A stretch of 64,000 nt of DNA from G963663775 sp963663775 (GTDB lineage: Bacteria; Bacillota; Clostridia; Oscillospirales; Butyricicoccaceae), in the NCBI GenBank assembly GCA_963663775.1, contig OY760624.1, positions 1,984,001 to 2,048,000 of the forward strand, written 5' to 3'. How positions within the stretch are numbered: the stretch's first letter is position 1; each line of letters opens with the position of its first letter. Below the pieces are notes generated by a model. That model searched no databases. It had not been told where the DNA came from and saw only the letters and a list, made by a program, of their open reading frames with translations. The position numbers were made by a program, and so were the translations under genes. Below are positions 50,503 through 57,983 of this stretch, in pieces.

Positions 50503-51162
50503 ATGCGGCGCAAAATCATTTTCAAGAACAACACCACGGGGCAGGAGATTTTGCTGCCTGTGACGCCGGAAAGCTACCAGATTGACCGAGGCGTGCCCGT
50601 GCAGCTGCTGGACATGCAGAACTTTGGAGAATATGCAATGCCGGGGCACGGCATGACGCTGTTCACGGCGAAGCTGAATTTTTTGCTGCCACGGCAGGTG
50701 TATGCTTCCTGCAACGCAGGGACGAACACAAACCCTTATCATTACATCGAGTTTTTTCAAAAGGCGAGCGACAACAAGCAAACTTGTCGCTTCATCGTGA
50801 GCGATACGCCGACGGTGTGCGACGTTTGGATAGAAAATCTGCAATATGGCGAGCAGGACGGTACGAACGATGTGTACTGCACGCTGACTGTGCGGCGATA
50901 CCGTGCGCTGGGGACGGCACAGGCGGTATCGAATAGCACAAATACGGCGGTGACGGCTTCTGCCGTGCGCACCACAACCGCACCGACTGTGACGGCGCAA
51001 CGCTACATCATTCAGCGAGGGGACACGCTTTCGTCCATCTGCCGCAAGTTTTATGCGGATGCAAGCCTGTTTGGCAAGCTTGCGGTGTACAACAGCATCC
51101 CCAACCCAAATTTGATTTATGACGGGGCAACGCTGAAAATACCTGCAAAAGAGCAGCTGTAA
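50503..51162 (+). CDS. LysM tail protein (XkdP-like)
   Basis: A 219-residue protein. The N-terminal half (LLPVTPESYQIDRGVPVQLL) is the XkdP-type baseplate domain. The C-terminal 55 residues are a LysM fold (YIIQRGDTLSSICRKFYADA, YNSIPNPNLIYDGATLKIP). It links tail tube and baseplate in PBSX-like phages. It starts four bases after the tape measure. Confidence 0.86.
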   Translation: MRRKIIFKNNTTGQEILLPVTPESYQIDRGVPVQLLDMQNFGEYAMPGHGMTLFTAKLNFLLPRQVYASCNAGTNTNPYHYIEFFQKASDNKQTCRFIVSDTPTVCDVWIENLQYGEQDGTNDVYCTLTVRRYRALGTAQAVSNSTNTAVTASAVRTTTAPTVTAQRYIIQRGDTLSSICRKFYADASLFGKLAVYNSIPNPNLIYDGATLKIPAKEQL

Positions 51163-51167
51163 AAACG

Positions 51168-51186
51168 GGTGTCCAAGTTGGACACC
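51168..51186. repeat. 19-bp palindrome, copy 4 (candidate parS)
   Basis: GGTGTCCAAGTTGGACACC, perfect apart from the centre base, in the gap between the LysM and hub genes. Confidence 0.7.
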
Positions 51187-51203
51187 GTGCAAGGAGGACA
51201 TAC

Positions 51204-52193
51204 ATGACCGCACCCAGACTGGATTTGACCACGGCAAACGGCACAACCGATATTTCACGCTTGTGTGCATCGATGCAGCTTTCGGGCAATTATCGGCAAT
51301 GCTGCCGCACGCTGACGCTGGACATCCTCGTGTCCGCCTACGACAAGAGCCTGCCGCAGGTGTATTTTCCGCTGGGCGGCACGGTGCGGCTGTATGTGGA
51401 CGAAAAATGCGCCTTTTATGGGCATGTATTCACGAAAAACAAATCGACCGACAGCGGCACGATGACCGTGACCTGCTTTGACCGTGGCATTTATCTCAAG
51501 CAGAACGCCGCCACCTACAATTTTAAAGGCAAGACCCCAGAGGCGATTGCACAGAGAGTCTGTGCGGATTTTGGTATCAGCGTCTATGGCGTGACAGCCA
51601 CGGGCGTGCGCATCTGCCGCAAGTATGCGGACGTGTCCTTGTACAGCATCCTTGAGAGTGCCTACACGCTGGCAAGCCAACAGACGGGGGACAAATATTT
51701 CCTGCGGTTTGTGGGCGGTGCGCTCGGCATCTTCATCAAGGGGCAGAACACCACACGGAAGCTGCTGGCGGCAGGCGTCAACCTTGCAGTGGCAAATTAT
51801 GCGGAGAGCATTGAAAGCATGGTCAACCGTGTCAGCATTTATGACAGCAATGATAATTTCGTCAAATCGGTGTCGGATGCGGACGCCATCCGGCTGTATG
51901 GATTGATGCGGCAGATTGTGCGCCAGAGCAAGGACGAGGACGCAACCGCCGAGGCGAATAAGATGCTGGAGGAGGGCGGCGTTTCCCGCACGGTGACGGT
52001 GACGGTGCTCGGCGATATTGGATTGGTGACAGGCGAAGCGGTGACGGTGCGGGAGCCATTCACGGGCTTAAACGGGCTCTTTTGGATTGACGGCGACACG
52101 CATATTTGGGCAAAGGGCATCTGGACAACCAAGCTGACGCTGAATTTTCGCAATATGATGAATGAAGACGAGAGCGGAACGGAGGACAGCTGA
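51204..52193 (+). CDS. Baseplate hub protein (XkdQ-like, phage late control D type)
   Basis: A 329-residue hub protein: RLDLTTANGTTDISRLCASM, VYFPLGGTVRLYVDEKCAFY, ATYNFKGKTPEAIAQRVCAD, and ending FRNMMNEDESG. Such proteins form the trimeric hub at the tail tip. CAAGGAGG precedes the ATG. The last base is shared with the next start. Intact. Confidence 0.86.
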   Translation: MTAPRLDLTTANGTTDISRLCASMQLSGNYRQCCRTLTLDILVSAYDKSLPQVYFPLGGTVRLYVDEKCAFYGHVFTKNKSTDSGTMTVTCFDRGIYLKQNAATYNFKGKTPEAIAQRVCADFGISVYGVTATGVRICRKYADVSLYSILESAYTLASQQTGDKYFLRFVGGALGIFIKGQNTTRKLLAAGVNLAVANYAESIESMVNRVSIYDSNDNFVKSVSDADAIRLYGLMRQIVRQSKDEDATAEANKMLEEGGVSRTVTVTVLGDIGLVTGEAVTVREPFTGLNGLFWIDGDTHIWAKGIWTTKLTLNFRNMMNEDESGTEDS

Positions 52194-52480
52194 TGGCACA
52201 GGAAGCAAATCCATTTGCGGCACTGGATGCCATGCTGGGGGGCGATGCAGCCCCCAGCCAAGCGGACGGATGCCGCATTGGCGTGGTGCTGACGATTGAC
52301 CCCAGTGAGGACGACCCCGCCGTTGGGACACTGCTGACGGCATCGGTCGGCAGTCTGCCGCTGGACGGTGAGGACATTGTCTTTTTACGGCACACCAATG
52401 CGCCGATTGCGGTGGGCGAGCGGATGCTGCTGGTATCCAAGGACGATGGACAGACATTTTACTGCATCGGACGATTTTAA
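52193..52480 (+). CDS. Baseplate protein (XkdR/DUF2577-like)
   Basis: A 95-residue protein (MAQEANPFAALDAMLGGDAA) with an OB-like body ending VSKDDGQTFYCIGRF. Position after XkdQ and length suit XkdR-type tail-tip proteins. Overlaps XkdQ at the stop. Intact. Confidence 0.75.
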   Translation: MAQEANPFAALDAMLGGDAAPSQADGCRIGVVLTIDPSEDDPAVGTLLTASVGSLPLDGEDIVFLRHTNAPIAVGERMLLVSKDDGQTFYCIGRF

Positions 52481-52484
52481 GGCA

Positions 52485-52507
52485 TAAAAAAAACGCCCCA
52501 AAGGGCG
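52485..52507 (-). terminator. Reverse-strand terminator next to the toxin-antitoxin locus
   Basis: CGCCC and GGGCG pair around a short loop; on the reverse strand eight T follow. It would stop antisense transcripts reading from the antitoxin promoter into the baseplate operon. Confidence 0.55.
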
Positions 52508-52511
52508 AAAA

Positions 52512-52541
52512 TTGACAAAGGACGGCATCGGATGCTATACT
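52512..52541 (+). promoter_or_regulatory. Toxin promoter
   Basis: TTGACA (52512-52517), 18 bases, TATACT (52536-52541). The transcript would begin near 52548 with GGTGCTGTC close to its 5' end. Confidence 0.7.
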
Positions 52542-52607
52542 GACATCGGTGCTGTCGCAGCAAGCGGCGAGCGGTTGACCACTCCCTCATGGAAGGGGGT
52601 GATGCAA

Positions 52608-52670
52608 ATGGCGAAAAAGATTCTTAGAATCTTACTATGGGCAGGTTTTTTGCTACATATTTCACTATAA
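52608..52670 (+). CDS. Type I toxin peptide (TxpA/Fst-like)
   Basis: A 20-residue hydrophobic peptide (AKKILRILLWAGFLLHISL) after AAGGGGGTGATG. It has a consensus promoter upstream and a hairpin just after the stop that is shared with a convergent RNA. These are hallmarks of membrane-acting type I toxins in Firmicutes, often called holin-like. The peptide is shorter than most known members and lacks a charged C-terminus, so toxicity is uncertain. Confidence 0.6.
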   Translation: MAKKILRILLWAGFLLHISL

Positions 52671-52758
52671 ATGCAAAGTAACCGTTCTCCCGACCAAAAG
52701 ATAACGGTTACTTCACTACATCTTTTCGGGTCAACCGCCTGCCGACAGCACCCTTTGT
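52670..52758 (-). ncRNA. Type I antitoxin RNA
   Basis: The reverse promoter TTGACA (52787-52792), 16 bases, TATAAT (52765-52770) is consensus. The RNA would start near 52758 as GGGTGCTGTC and run through the stem AAGTAACCGTT/AACGGTTACTT (52676-52686 with 52703-52713). It overlaps the 3' end of the toxin mRNA in antisense. Confidence 0.7.
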
Positions 52759-52832
52759 ATGTTCATTATAGCACATGCCTCGTCTTTGTCAAGACGGGGC
52801 ATTTTTCTATTTGTACGAAAAGAGGGATGACG

Positions 52833-53237
52833 ATGAGCGAGAGTATTTTCCCATACTTACAGCCGGAAACCACGGAAGCGGCGCAGGAACTGCCGACGGC
52901 ACAGGAATTTGCATGGGATTTTGAAGCGGATATGCCCATCTTTTCGGGTGGTTTGCCCGCCTATGTGGAGCGGGCGGCGGCGGTGAAGGTGTGGGCATGG
53001 AACGCCCTGCGCACGCCACGCTGGACATATGAAATGTTCACGGGCGACTATGGCAGCGATATGCAGATGCTGGTGGGCACGGGATGGTCGGATGCGCTGA
53101 AAACGGCAGAAGCGCAGCAATATATCACAGAATGCTTGCTGACATCGCCCTATATGCTGTTGGGATTCTTGAACGGTGCGCCTATAAGATATATTGTGAA
53201 AGATAAATTTGTTCGATTTGGAGGGGTTTATGAATGA
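52833..53237 (+). pseudogene. Baseplate protein XkdS-like, C-terminus replaced
   Basis: 134 residues. The first 105 fit XkdS/DUF2634: ELPTAQEFAWDFEADMPIFS, VKVWAWNALRTPRWTYEMFT, YGSDMQML and ITECLLTSPYM. After LTSPYM the tail (GFLNGAPIRYIVKDKFVRFG) does not match. The genes expected next, baseplate J (XkdT), XkdU and tail fibre, are absent. A deletion joining XkdS to the end of a later gene is the simplest reading. The ATG at 52833 follows AAGAGGGATG. Confidence 0.65.
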
Positions 53238-53530
53238 TTGTGGTGGCTAGGGCAGCAAATGGCAACGCCATTATCTATGCAACTGAAGAAGCGGCAATTA
53301 CAGACGGATTCACACCATTTACGGTTGCATCCGTGCCAGATTGCACAGGAACGCTTTTGAAAACAGACGGCGTATCCCTTTGGTGGGAAGATGCCCCGAC
53401 AGAAGCAATGGAAGCAGAGGAGCAAGCCGCTCCGAGCGTTGCAGATTTGGTGGCGAAAATCACGGAACAGCAAACGCAAATTACGGAATTGCAGGACGCA
53501 CTCATTGAATTGGCGGCATTGGAGGGATAA
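53234..53530 (+). CDS. Tail-fibre-end protein (XkdW-like)
   Basis: A 98-residue protein: a beta-like first half (MIVVARAANGNAIIYATEEA) and a coiled-coil end (LVAKITEQQTQITELQDALI). It fits small proteins found between tail fibre and XkdX in PBSX-like phages. It overlaps the preceding gene by four bases. Confidence 0.6.
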   Translation: MIVVARAANGNAIIYATEEAAITDGFTPFTVASVPDCTGTLLKTDGVSLWWEDAPTEAMEAEEQAAPSVADLVAKITEQQTQITELQDALIELAALEG

Positions 53531-53533
53531 CGT

Positions 53534-53656
53534 ATGGCAAAGATTTATTACAGGCGCATCACAAACGGCGCAATGACGATGGACGAAGTGCCAGAACGCT
53601 GGCAGGCGGCGGTGCAGGCGTTGTTGGATACAGAAACGGCAGGTGAAACCACATGA
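53534..53656 (+). CDS. XkdX-like small phage protein
   Basis: A 40-residue protein (MAKIYYRRITNGAMTMDEVP, then ERWQAAVQALLD). The pattern MAKIY...G..T.DEVPE.W...V..LL is typical of XkdX family members, found just before holin genes. It starts three bases after the previous stop and overlaps the next gene by four. Confidence 0.75.
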   Translation: MAKIYYRRITNGAMTMDEVPERWQAAVQALLDTETAGETT

Positions 53657-53892
53657 ATGATTTGATTGTTGTGGCGTTGATTTCCCTTGCGGGGACAACG
53701 CTTGGTACATTCGGCGGTATTCTGACCGCCAATAAGCTGACCAATTACCGATTGGAGCAGTTGGAAAGCAAGGTGGACAAACATAATTGCGTGGTGGAGC
53801 GGATGTACATCCAAGAGGAAAAAATGAAGGTTGCCAACCACCGCATTGATGATTTGGAAAACTGGAAGAAGCAAGAGGGTACGGGTGCATGA
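53653..53892 (+). CDS. XhlA-like membrane-associated protein
   Basis: A 79-residue protein with one N-terminal membrane helix (NDLIVVALISLAGTTLGTFG) and a C-terminal coiled coil (YRLEQLESKVDKHNCVVERM to RIDDLENWKKQ). XhlA-type proteins assist the holin. It is coupled to XkdX by an ATGA overlap. Confidence 0.75.
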   Translation: MNDLIVVALISLAGTTLGTFGGILTANKLTNYRLEQLESKVDKHNCVVERMYIQEEKMKVANHRIDDLENWKKQEGTGA

Positions 53893-53993
53893 GAATGGTT
53901 TTCATCTATGAGCATCCGCCGCCCGACCATATCGGTAAAACCAACGAAATGGTATGGGAGGTGCAGGATGCGAAAATGGTTACAGGTACATAA
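53889..53993 (+). CDS. Small phage ORF, unknown
   Basis: A 34-residue frame (MRMVFIYEHPPPDHIGKTNE...) starting in an ATGA overlap with the XhlA-like gene and overlapping the next holin-like gene by 26 bases. Tight packing suggests it is translated. No family recognised. Confidence 0.4.
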   Translation: MRMVFIYEHPPPDHIGKTNEMVWEVQDAKMVTGT

Positions 53994-54246
53994 AGCGAGC
54001 TTTTCCAAGGGCATTGTGGTTTGGCTGCTGGTGAACGGCACGGCGTGGACATGGGTCAGCTATCTGCTTGCCTATCTGGGCAAGGAAGAGATTGCAGAAA
54101 CGCTGTCTAAAACCGTTGTGGTGGAGATTTTGGGCGTGGTTTGCTTGTATTCGCTCAAGGCATTGTTTGAAAACCTCAGCAAAAATAACCACTGGCCAGA
54201 CCCAAAGACGGACACACAGACCACAGACACGACACGAGATTGTTAG
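53968..54246 (+). CDS. Holin-like membrane protein
   Basis: A 92-residue protein with two hydrophobic helices (GIVVWLLVNGTAWTWVSYLL and VVVEILGVVCLYSLKALFEN) and a charged polar tail (NNHWPDPKTDTQ). The ATG at 53968 is preceded by GGGAGG. Position between XhlA and the amidase supports a holin role in membrane permeabilisation. Confidence 0.65.
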   Translation: MRKWLQVHKASFSKGIVVWLLVNGTAWTWVSYLLAYLGKEEIAETLSKTVVVEILGVVCLYSLKALFENLSKNNHWPDPKTDTQTTDTTRDC

Positions 54247-54261
54247 ACGGAGGATGTTATC

Positions 54262-54591
54262 ATGGATATTAAGACAGTTGCGAGCAAGATTTGGAGCAAA
54301 ATCACCAGTCGTAAGTTTTTGATGGCAGTTGGCGGGGCGGCATCTGGTATTGTGCTGATTCGGGGCGGCAACACCGCAGAGGGCGCAGCACTGATTGGCA
54401 CCTCTGTCACAGGCTATTTGATTGCGGAAGGCTATGTGGATGCCAAGGCGGCGGCAACGGCGGCAAGCACGATTGAGGTGCTTGCCGAGGGCATCAGCAA
54501 CGCCACGACAGACAACGACACCCAAACGGCAACTACAGCGGCACTAGAAACGATTGCGAAGGCACTAAATAAGGCAGAGGTGACACAGTAA
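54262..54591 (+). CDS. Second holin-like protein
   Basis: A 109-residue protein: MDIKTVASKIWSKITSRKFL, two weakly hydrophobic stretches (MAVGGAASGIVLI and AALIGTSVTGYLIAEG), then an Ala/Thr-rich helical tail. It resembles phage holins of the 'SRKFLMAV...TGYLIAEGYVDA' type placed just before the endolysin. CGGAGGATG precedes the start. Confidence 0.72.
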   Translation: MDIKTVASKIWSKITSRKFLMAVGGAASGIVLIRGGNTAEGAALIGTSVTGYLIAEGYVDAKAAATAASTIEVLAEGISNATTDNDTQTATTAALETIAKALNKAEVTQ

Positions 54592-54592
54592 A

Positions 54593-55423
54593 ATGAAAAT
54601 TATGTTAGACGCAGGTCACGGCGGCAATGACTCCGGTGCCTGCAACGGCGGCTATTACGAGTCAGTTTATGCGCTGGAGATTACAAAGCGGCTCGGCGCA
54701 TTGCTGACGGCACAAGGGTTCACCGTTGGCTATACCCGAACCGATGATACGTATATCGGCATCAATGCCCGCTATAAAGCAGCGAACAGTTGGGGTGCGG
54801 GGGCGTTTGTATCCATTCATCTAAACAGCGGACAGGCTTCTGCATCCGGGATTGAAACACTGGTATATAAGACGGGCGGAAACGCTGACGCACTGGCACA
54901 AACGGTGCAAGCGCAGCTGATTGATGCCACCGGTGCAAAAAATCGTGGCGTGAAGGTGCGCACTGACCTTGGTGTGCTACGTGGTACGGATATGCCTGCT
55001 ATCTTGGTGGAAACAGGGTTTATCAGCAATGATGAAGAATGCGCCAAGCTTATCACAGCATCCTATCAGCAGACCTTGGTGGAAGCGATGGCAAAAGGCA
55101 TATGCGCATGGGCGGGGATTGCTTATGGAATGAACTATAAAGAAACAACCACAACAGCGGCAACGACCGCAACGGAGGACGAGGACGACATGACAAGATA
55201 TGAAAAGCTGAAGGACATTCCAAACAATTTTGGATTTCGAGATGTGATTGATACGCTGATGACGGCGGGCATTATCAATGGCGATGGCAGCGACAAGGAC
55301 GGCAACGAGGATGTGATTGACCTCAGCCATGACCAAGTGCGCAGTTTGGTGTTTGAATACAGAGGCGGGGCATTTGACAGGAAGTTGGAGAAGATGGGGC
55401 TGGAGCCTGCGGTGGGGGAGTAA
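54593..55423 (+). CDS. Endolysin, N-acetylmuramoyl-L-alanine amidase
   Basis: A 276-residue lysin. Residues 1-175 are an Amidase_3 catalytic domain with zinc ligands in MLDAGHGGNDSG, Glu in YYESVYALEI, FVSIHLNSG and ILVETGFISNDEE. A Thr-rich linker (TTTTAATTATEDEDD) joins a 75-residue C-terminal domain (MTRYEKLKDIPNNFGFRDVI...) thought to bind the wall. It cuts peptidoglycan for host lysis. The C-terminal domain is duplicated at 8528. A bidirectional terminator follows. Confidence 0.92.
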   Translation: MKIMLDAGHGGNDSGACNGGYYESVYALEITKRLGALLTAQGFTVGYTRTDDTYIGINARYKAANSWGAGAFVSIHLNSGQASASGIETLVYKTGGNADALAQTVQAQLIDATGAKNRGVKVRTDLGVLRGTDMPAILVETGFISNDEECAKLITASYQQTLVEAMAKGICAWAGIAYGMNYKETTTTAATTATEDEDDMTRYEKLKDIPNNFGFRDVIDTLMTAGIINGDGSDKDGNEDVIDLSHDQVRSLVFEYRGGAFDRKLEKMGLEPAVGE

Positions 55424-55459
55424 AGGTTTGCAGTATAGGCAGTTTTACAGCATAAGAAA

Positions 55460-55500
55460 GCCCAGCATCATTTTATAAGTGATGCTGGGCATATTTTATT
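55460..55500. terminator. Bidirectional terminator at the prophage right end
   Basis: An 11-bp perfect stem GCCCAGCATCA/TGATGCTGGGC (55460-55470 with 55480-55490), then a T-rich tract. It serves the amidase and the convergent hemerythrin gene. Confidence 0.85.
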
Positions 55501-55891
55501 TTTCAGAATAATTCATGTCAATACTCATGATATGTCTGAGAAGCCAGTCGTTTAAAAATGGCATGATTTTCATTGCCAGAAGGATATTCCCGTTTTCCAT
55601 ATCGGTGGAGAATTCATCTATCCTTTTTGCGAAGACAGCATGCTGCTGTCGCTGCTCCTCAAAGTCGGGAGAGTTTATCTTTTTTAAATGGCTTTCTTCA
55701 TTATGAAAATGATGGACGGTATAGTCTTTTAATTCTTGTATGAGAGGGGCAATCATGCTGCGGCTTTGTCCGGCAATCATCGCCTGATGCAATTTGTTAA
55801 TCATAGAAATTAAAATGCGATGGTCATCATCTAACATTTTGATGCCTACACTGTAGGATGAACTCCAAGGCTTTAATTCTGTGTTTTGCAT
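55496..55891 (-). CDS. Bacteriohemerythrin
   Basis: A 131-residue four-helix di-iron protein that binds oxygen. The iron ligands are all present: H in LDDDHRILI, HHFHNEESHLKK, H in QRQQHAVFAKR, and HIMSIDMNY with the last His and Asp. The ATG at 55891 is used because AAAGGAG precedes it. In an anaerobe it is usually linked to oxygen sensing or scavenging. It stands alone. Confidence 0.9.
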   Translation of the reverse strand: MQNTELKPWSSSYSVGIKMLDDDHRILISMINKLHQAMIAGQSRSMIAPLIQELKDYTVHHFHNEESHLKKINSPDFEEQRQQHAVFAKRIDEFSTDMENGNILLAMKIMPFLNDWLLRHIMSIDMNYSEK

Positions 55892-55924
55892 AAGAAAACT
55901 CCTTTCGACACAAGGCATGTACAC

Positions 55925-56199
55925 CTAATTTTCTACAACATTTTCCTTTATTATATTTTTTTGGACTATATTTTTCAACATAAAATAAACCAAAAAAAAC
56001 AAAAGAAATTGTGCAAAATAGATAAAATAAATGTGGTTGATAGGTGGGAATTTTGCTTGCATTGACAAATTACGACATTTGCAATATGATTGTAAAGAAT
56101 ACAAATGCAGTTGAACTGTTTTCTTATGCAGTCTTATCTATAAACAAACCTTTGATATGAGAAAGAGTATTCATTATTATATAAAAGGGGTAGCCTAAA
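55925..56199. other. AT-rich intergenic region
   Basis: No gene seen. It carries the promoters of the two divergent neighbours, but no clear consensus pair was picked with confidence. Base composition changes sharply toward AT, as in the following gene. Confidence 0.35.
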
Positions 56200-56805
56200 A
56201 TGAAAAATTATGAAGAATTAGTGTTCAACATTATCATGATTTTATATTTTGTTTTTGTTGTAATATATATTGGAACTATACTTATTGCGTGGCAACGGAT
56301 AATATATAGAAAATATGTTGTCACAGGGTTTTATAATATTATACTAAGAGCAAAGAAAAATAATACGATATCTGAAGAGTCTGCGAAGGAAATGGAAAAG
56401 CTATATAATACTTGTTGTTTTAAATATAAGTCGTTGCAAAAAAGTTACCCTACCATAATTAGCGTGTTTGATGATATTCATGCTATAATTAATACTGAAT
56501 ACAAATCTATCATACTTACCAAAAAGAAAAAAGAAATTATTAATGAAAATTATGACGAGTTTTTACAAATATATAACTACTTTGACGAAAAATATCCTTT
56601 TTATGAGTTAAAACAAAAACAACAAGATATGCTCCTTCAATTAAAAAGAGGTGGCTGTGAAAATGAATCATTACTACAAGATTTCAGGATTGAGTTTAGA
56701 AGAATAAACAAGGAAATCAACAAAAATGATAGAAATACATGGATTTCGTATTTTATCGGAATTTCAGGTGTTTTAATAAGTTTTGTTAGTTATTTCAAAT
56801 CATAG
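56200..56805 (+). CDS. AT-rich two-helix membrane protein of unknown function
   Basis: A 201-residue protein. An N-terminal membrane helix (FNIIMILYFVFVVIYIGTIL), a long charged helical middle (residues 45-170, Lys/Glu/Tyr rich) and a C-terminal membrane helix (ISYFIGISGVLISFVSYF). Codon use is far more AT-rich than its neighbours, pointing to recent transfer. AAAAGGGGTAG precedes the ATG. The shape recalls small membrane-anchored defence or toxin components, but no motif supports a specific role. Confidence 0.6.
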   Translation: MKNYEELVFNIIMILYFVFVVIYIGTILIAWQRIIYRKYVVTGFYNIILRAKKNNTISEESAKEMEKLYNTCCFKYKSLQKSYPTIISVFDDIHAIINTEYKSIILTKKKKEIINENYDEFLQIYNYFDEKYPFYELKQKQQDMLLQLKRGGCENESLLQDFRIEFRRINKEINKNDRNTWISYFIGISGVLISFVSYFKS

Positions 56806-57038
56806 CTGTTTTAGTTGTAGATAAAATGAGATTCTTTGTTACTAAATCAAGGATAATGCAGAATGCAGAATGCAAGATGAAGAATTAGTGGATAAATGCT
56901 TGTGATATAATGGGTTGAAACACTATTATATCTTTTTACATTTAACACCGCCTAACTGTGTCATAATAATTTTTGCGGCGGCGGGGTTGGGATTTTTGAT
57001 TTTCACTGGATATTGTAATTTTTTTTCATAGCTCCACA
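56806..57038. other. Intergenic region downstream of the AT-rich gene
   Basis: Contains short GCAGAAT direct repeats near 56859 (GCAGAATGCAGAATGCA). No gene seen; cotJC, expected after cotJB, is absent. Confidence 0.4.
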
Positions 57039-57293
57039 TCAATCTGCATCTCCTTCCCATGGCCATGGGTTTTGAATCCACGTCCAGTTTTCTTCTTGGG
57101 AATATCCATATTTGGAGAGTGGACCAAATTGCTCTTCATATGTGGCTTGTGATTGCTGTAATAAGGCTTGGTTTTGTGCATAATAATCGAGGGCGGCTTT
57201 GGATTGTGGATGGCTGTCTAAAAAGAGGGCGGTGTCAAGCAGCGCAAAATCATAGCCGGAGATGAGCTGCAACAGTTTTTGCCGTTCTGTCAT
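57039..57293 (-). CDS. cotJB: Spore coat protein CotJB
   Basis: An 84-residue coat protein: MTERQKLLQLISGYDFALLD, TALFLDSHPQSKAALDYYAQ and the C-terminal WTWIQNPWPWEGDAD typical of CotJB. Its start overlaps the cotJA stop. It assembles into the inner coat with CotJA and CotJC. It shows the organism is, or descends from, a spore former. Confidence 0.9.
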   Translation of the reverse strand: MTERQKLLQLISGYDFALLDTALFLDSHPQSKAALDYYAQNQALLQQSQATYEEQFGPLSKYGYSQEENWTWIQNPWPWEGDAD

Positions 57294-57541
57294 TCGGACA
57301 CCGCCTCCTCTCCAATCCATGGTTTGTCAAGAGATGGGAAAATGGTTCCGCGATGAAGCGCAACATCCATGGTATACGGATTTTCCCACATTTGATACGG
57401 AACAAATGCCATGGCAAGCGATAAAAGGGTTTCATCAAGCGAATTTGCAGGCATTTGATTGTCATTCATGGAAGGGGGAATTACGTTGCAGCTGGCGCCG
57501 ATGATGGCATCTGGTGCCAAACTGACCGGATTGAGTTCCAT
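57290..57541 (-). CDS. cotJA: Spore coat-associated protein CotJA
   Basis: An 83-residue protein with the CotJA core LLSLAMAFVPYQMWENPYTM and GTIFPSLDKPW. AAGGAAAGGATG precedes the ATG. It forms an operon with cotJB, probably expressed from a mother-cell promoter during sporulation. cotJC is missing from this locus. Confidence 0.9.
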   Translation of the reverse strand: MELNPVSLAPDAIIGASCNVIPPSMNDNQMPANSLDETLLSLAMAFVPYQMWENPYTMDVALHRGTIFPSLDKPWIGEEAVSE

Positions 57542-57758
57542 TCTGTATGCATCCTTTCCTTGAAACGGATTGAGAACATTGTTCTCTCATCACCAATTTA
57601 TGCGGCATCATTGTGGTCTGCTACATCGGAACGCATGAGATTGTATCGGTTTTTTTGAAAAATAAGCACGTTGTTTTGTGTTTTTTATGCGGCTGTCATA
57701 CGCAATAGGTTATAAAACGGTAAAATGCTGCACATATTAACCGCAAGAGGTGATGAAA

Positions 57759-57917
57759 ATGTCCTATGTCAACCCCAAATTGAAACCGAAATTTGAAACA
57801 CTGTCGATTGCACTGCAGGATGCCATCTTATCAAGAAATGTTCGATTGGAAAATTTACAGGATTTGATTGATGTATTGGATGCCATTGTGAAAGAAGAGG
57901 AGCAAAAAGCGGTGTAA
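57759..57917 (+). CDS. Small helical protein, unknown
   Basis: A 52-residue protein (SYVNPKLKPKFETLSIALQD, then ILSRNVRLENLQDLIDVLDA), all helical. AAGAGGTGATG precedes the ATG. It lies between cotJA (divergent) and another small protein gene. A sporulation link is guessed from position only. Confidence 0.55.
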   Translation: MSYVNPKLKPKFETLSIALQDAILSRNVRLENLQDLIDVLDAIVKEEEQKAV

Positions 57918-57983
57918 TTGGCCGCTGTGTCGTATGATGGGGCAAATTCCATTTTGTATGTGCAAGGAGAAAGGTGAAATACT

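Larger units (their letters stand above)
26420..55423. mobile_element. Defective contractile-tail prophage with ParAB
   Basis: The order is integrase, immunity region, replication, partition, HNH, terminases, head, tail, holins and amidase, as in PBSX-like myophages. The approximate limits are the integrase and the amidase; the att cores are unresolved. Lesions include a broken repressor, frameshifted methylase, terminase and tape measure, loss of portal, protease and capsid N-terminus, and two tail-gene deletions. Particles are therefore not expected without a helper. Confidence 0.85.

Noticed and set aside
26420..55423. Defective prophage as a phage-tail bacteriocin (tailocin)
   Set aside because: Loss of head genes first suggested this, but sheath, tape measure, baseplate and fibre genes are also broken or missing.
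26214..55500. Direct repeats as attL/attR of the prophage
   Set aside because: No shared core longer than a few bases could be seen between the integrase side and the amidase side.
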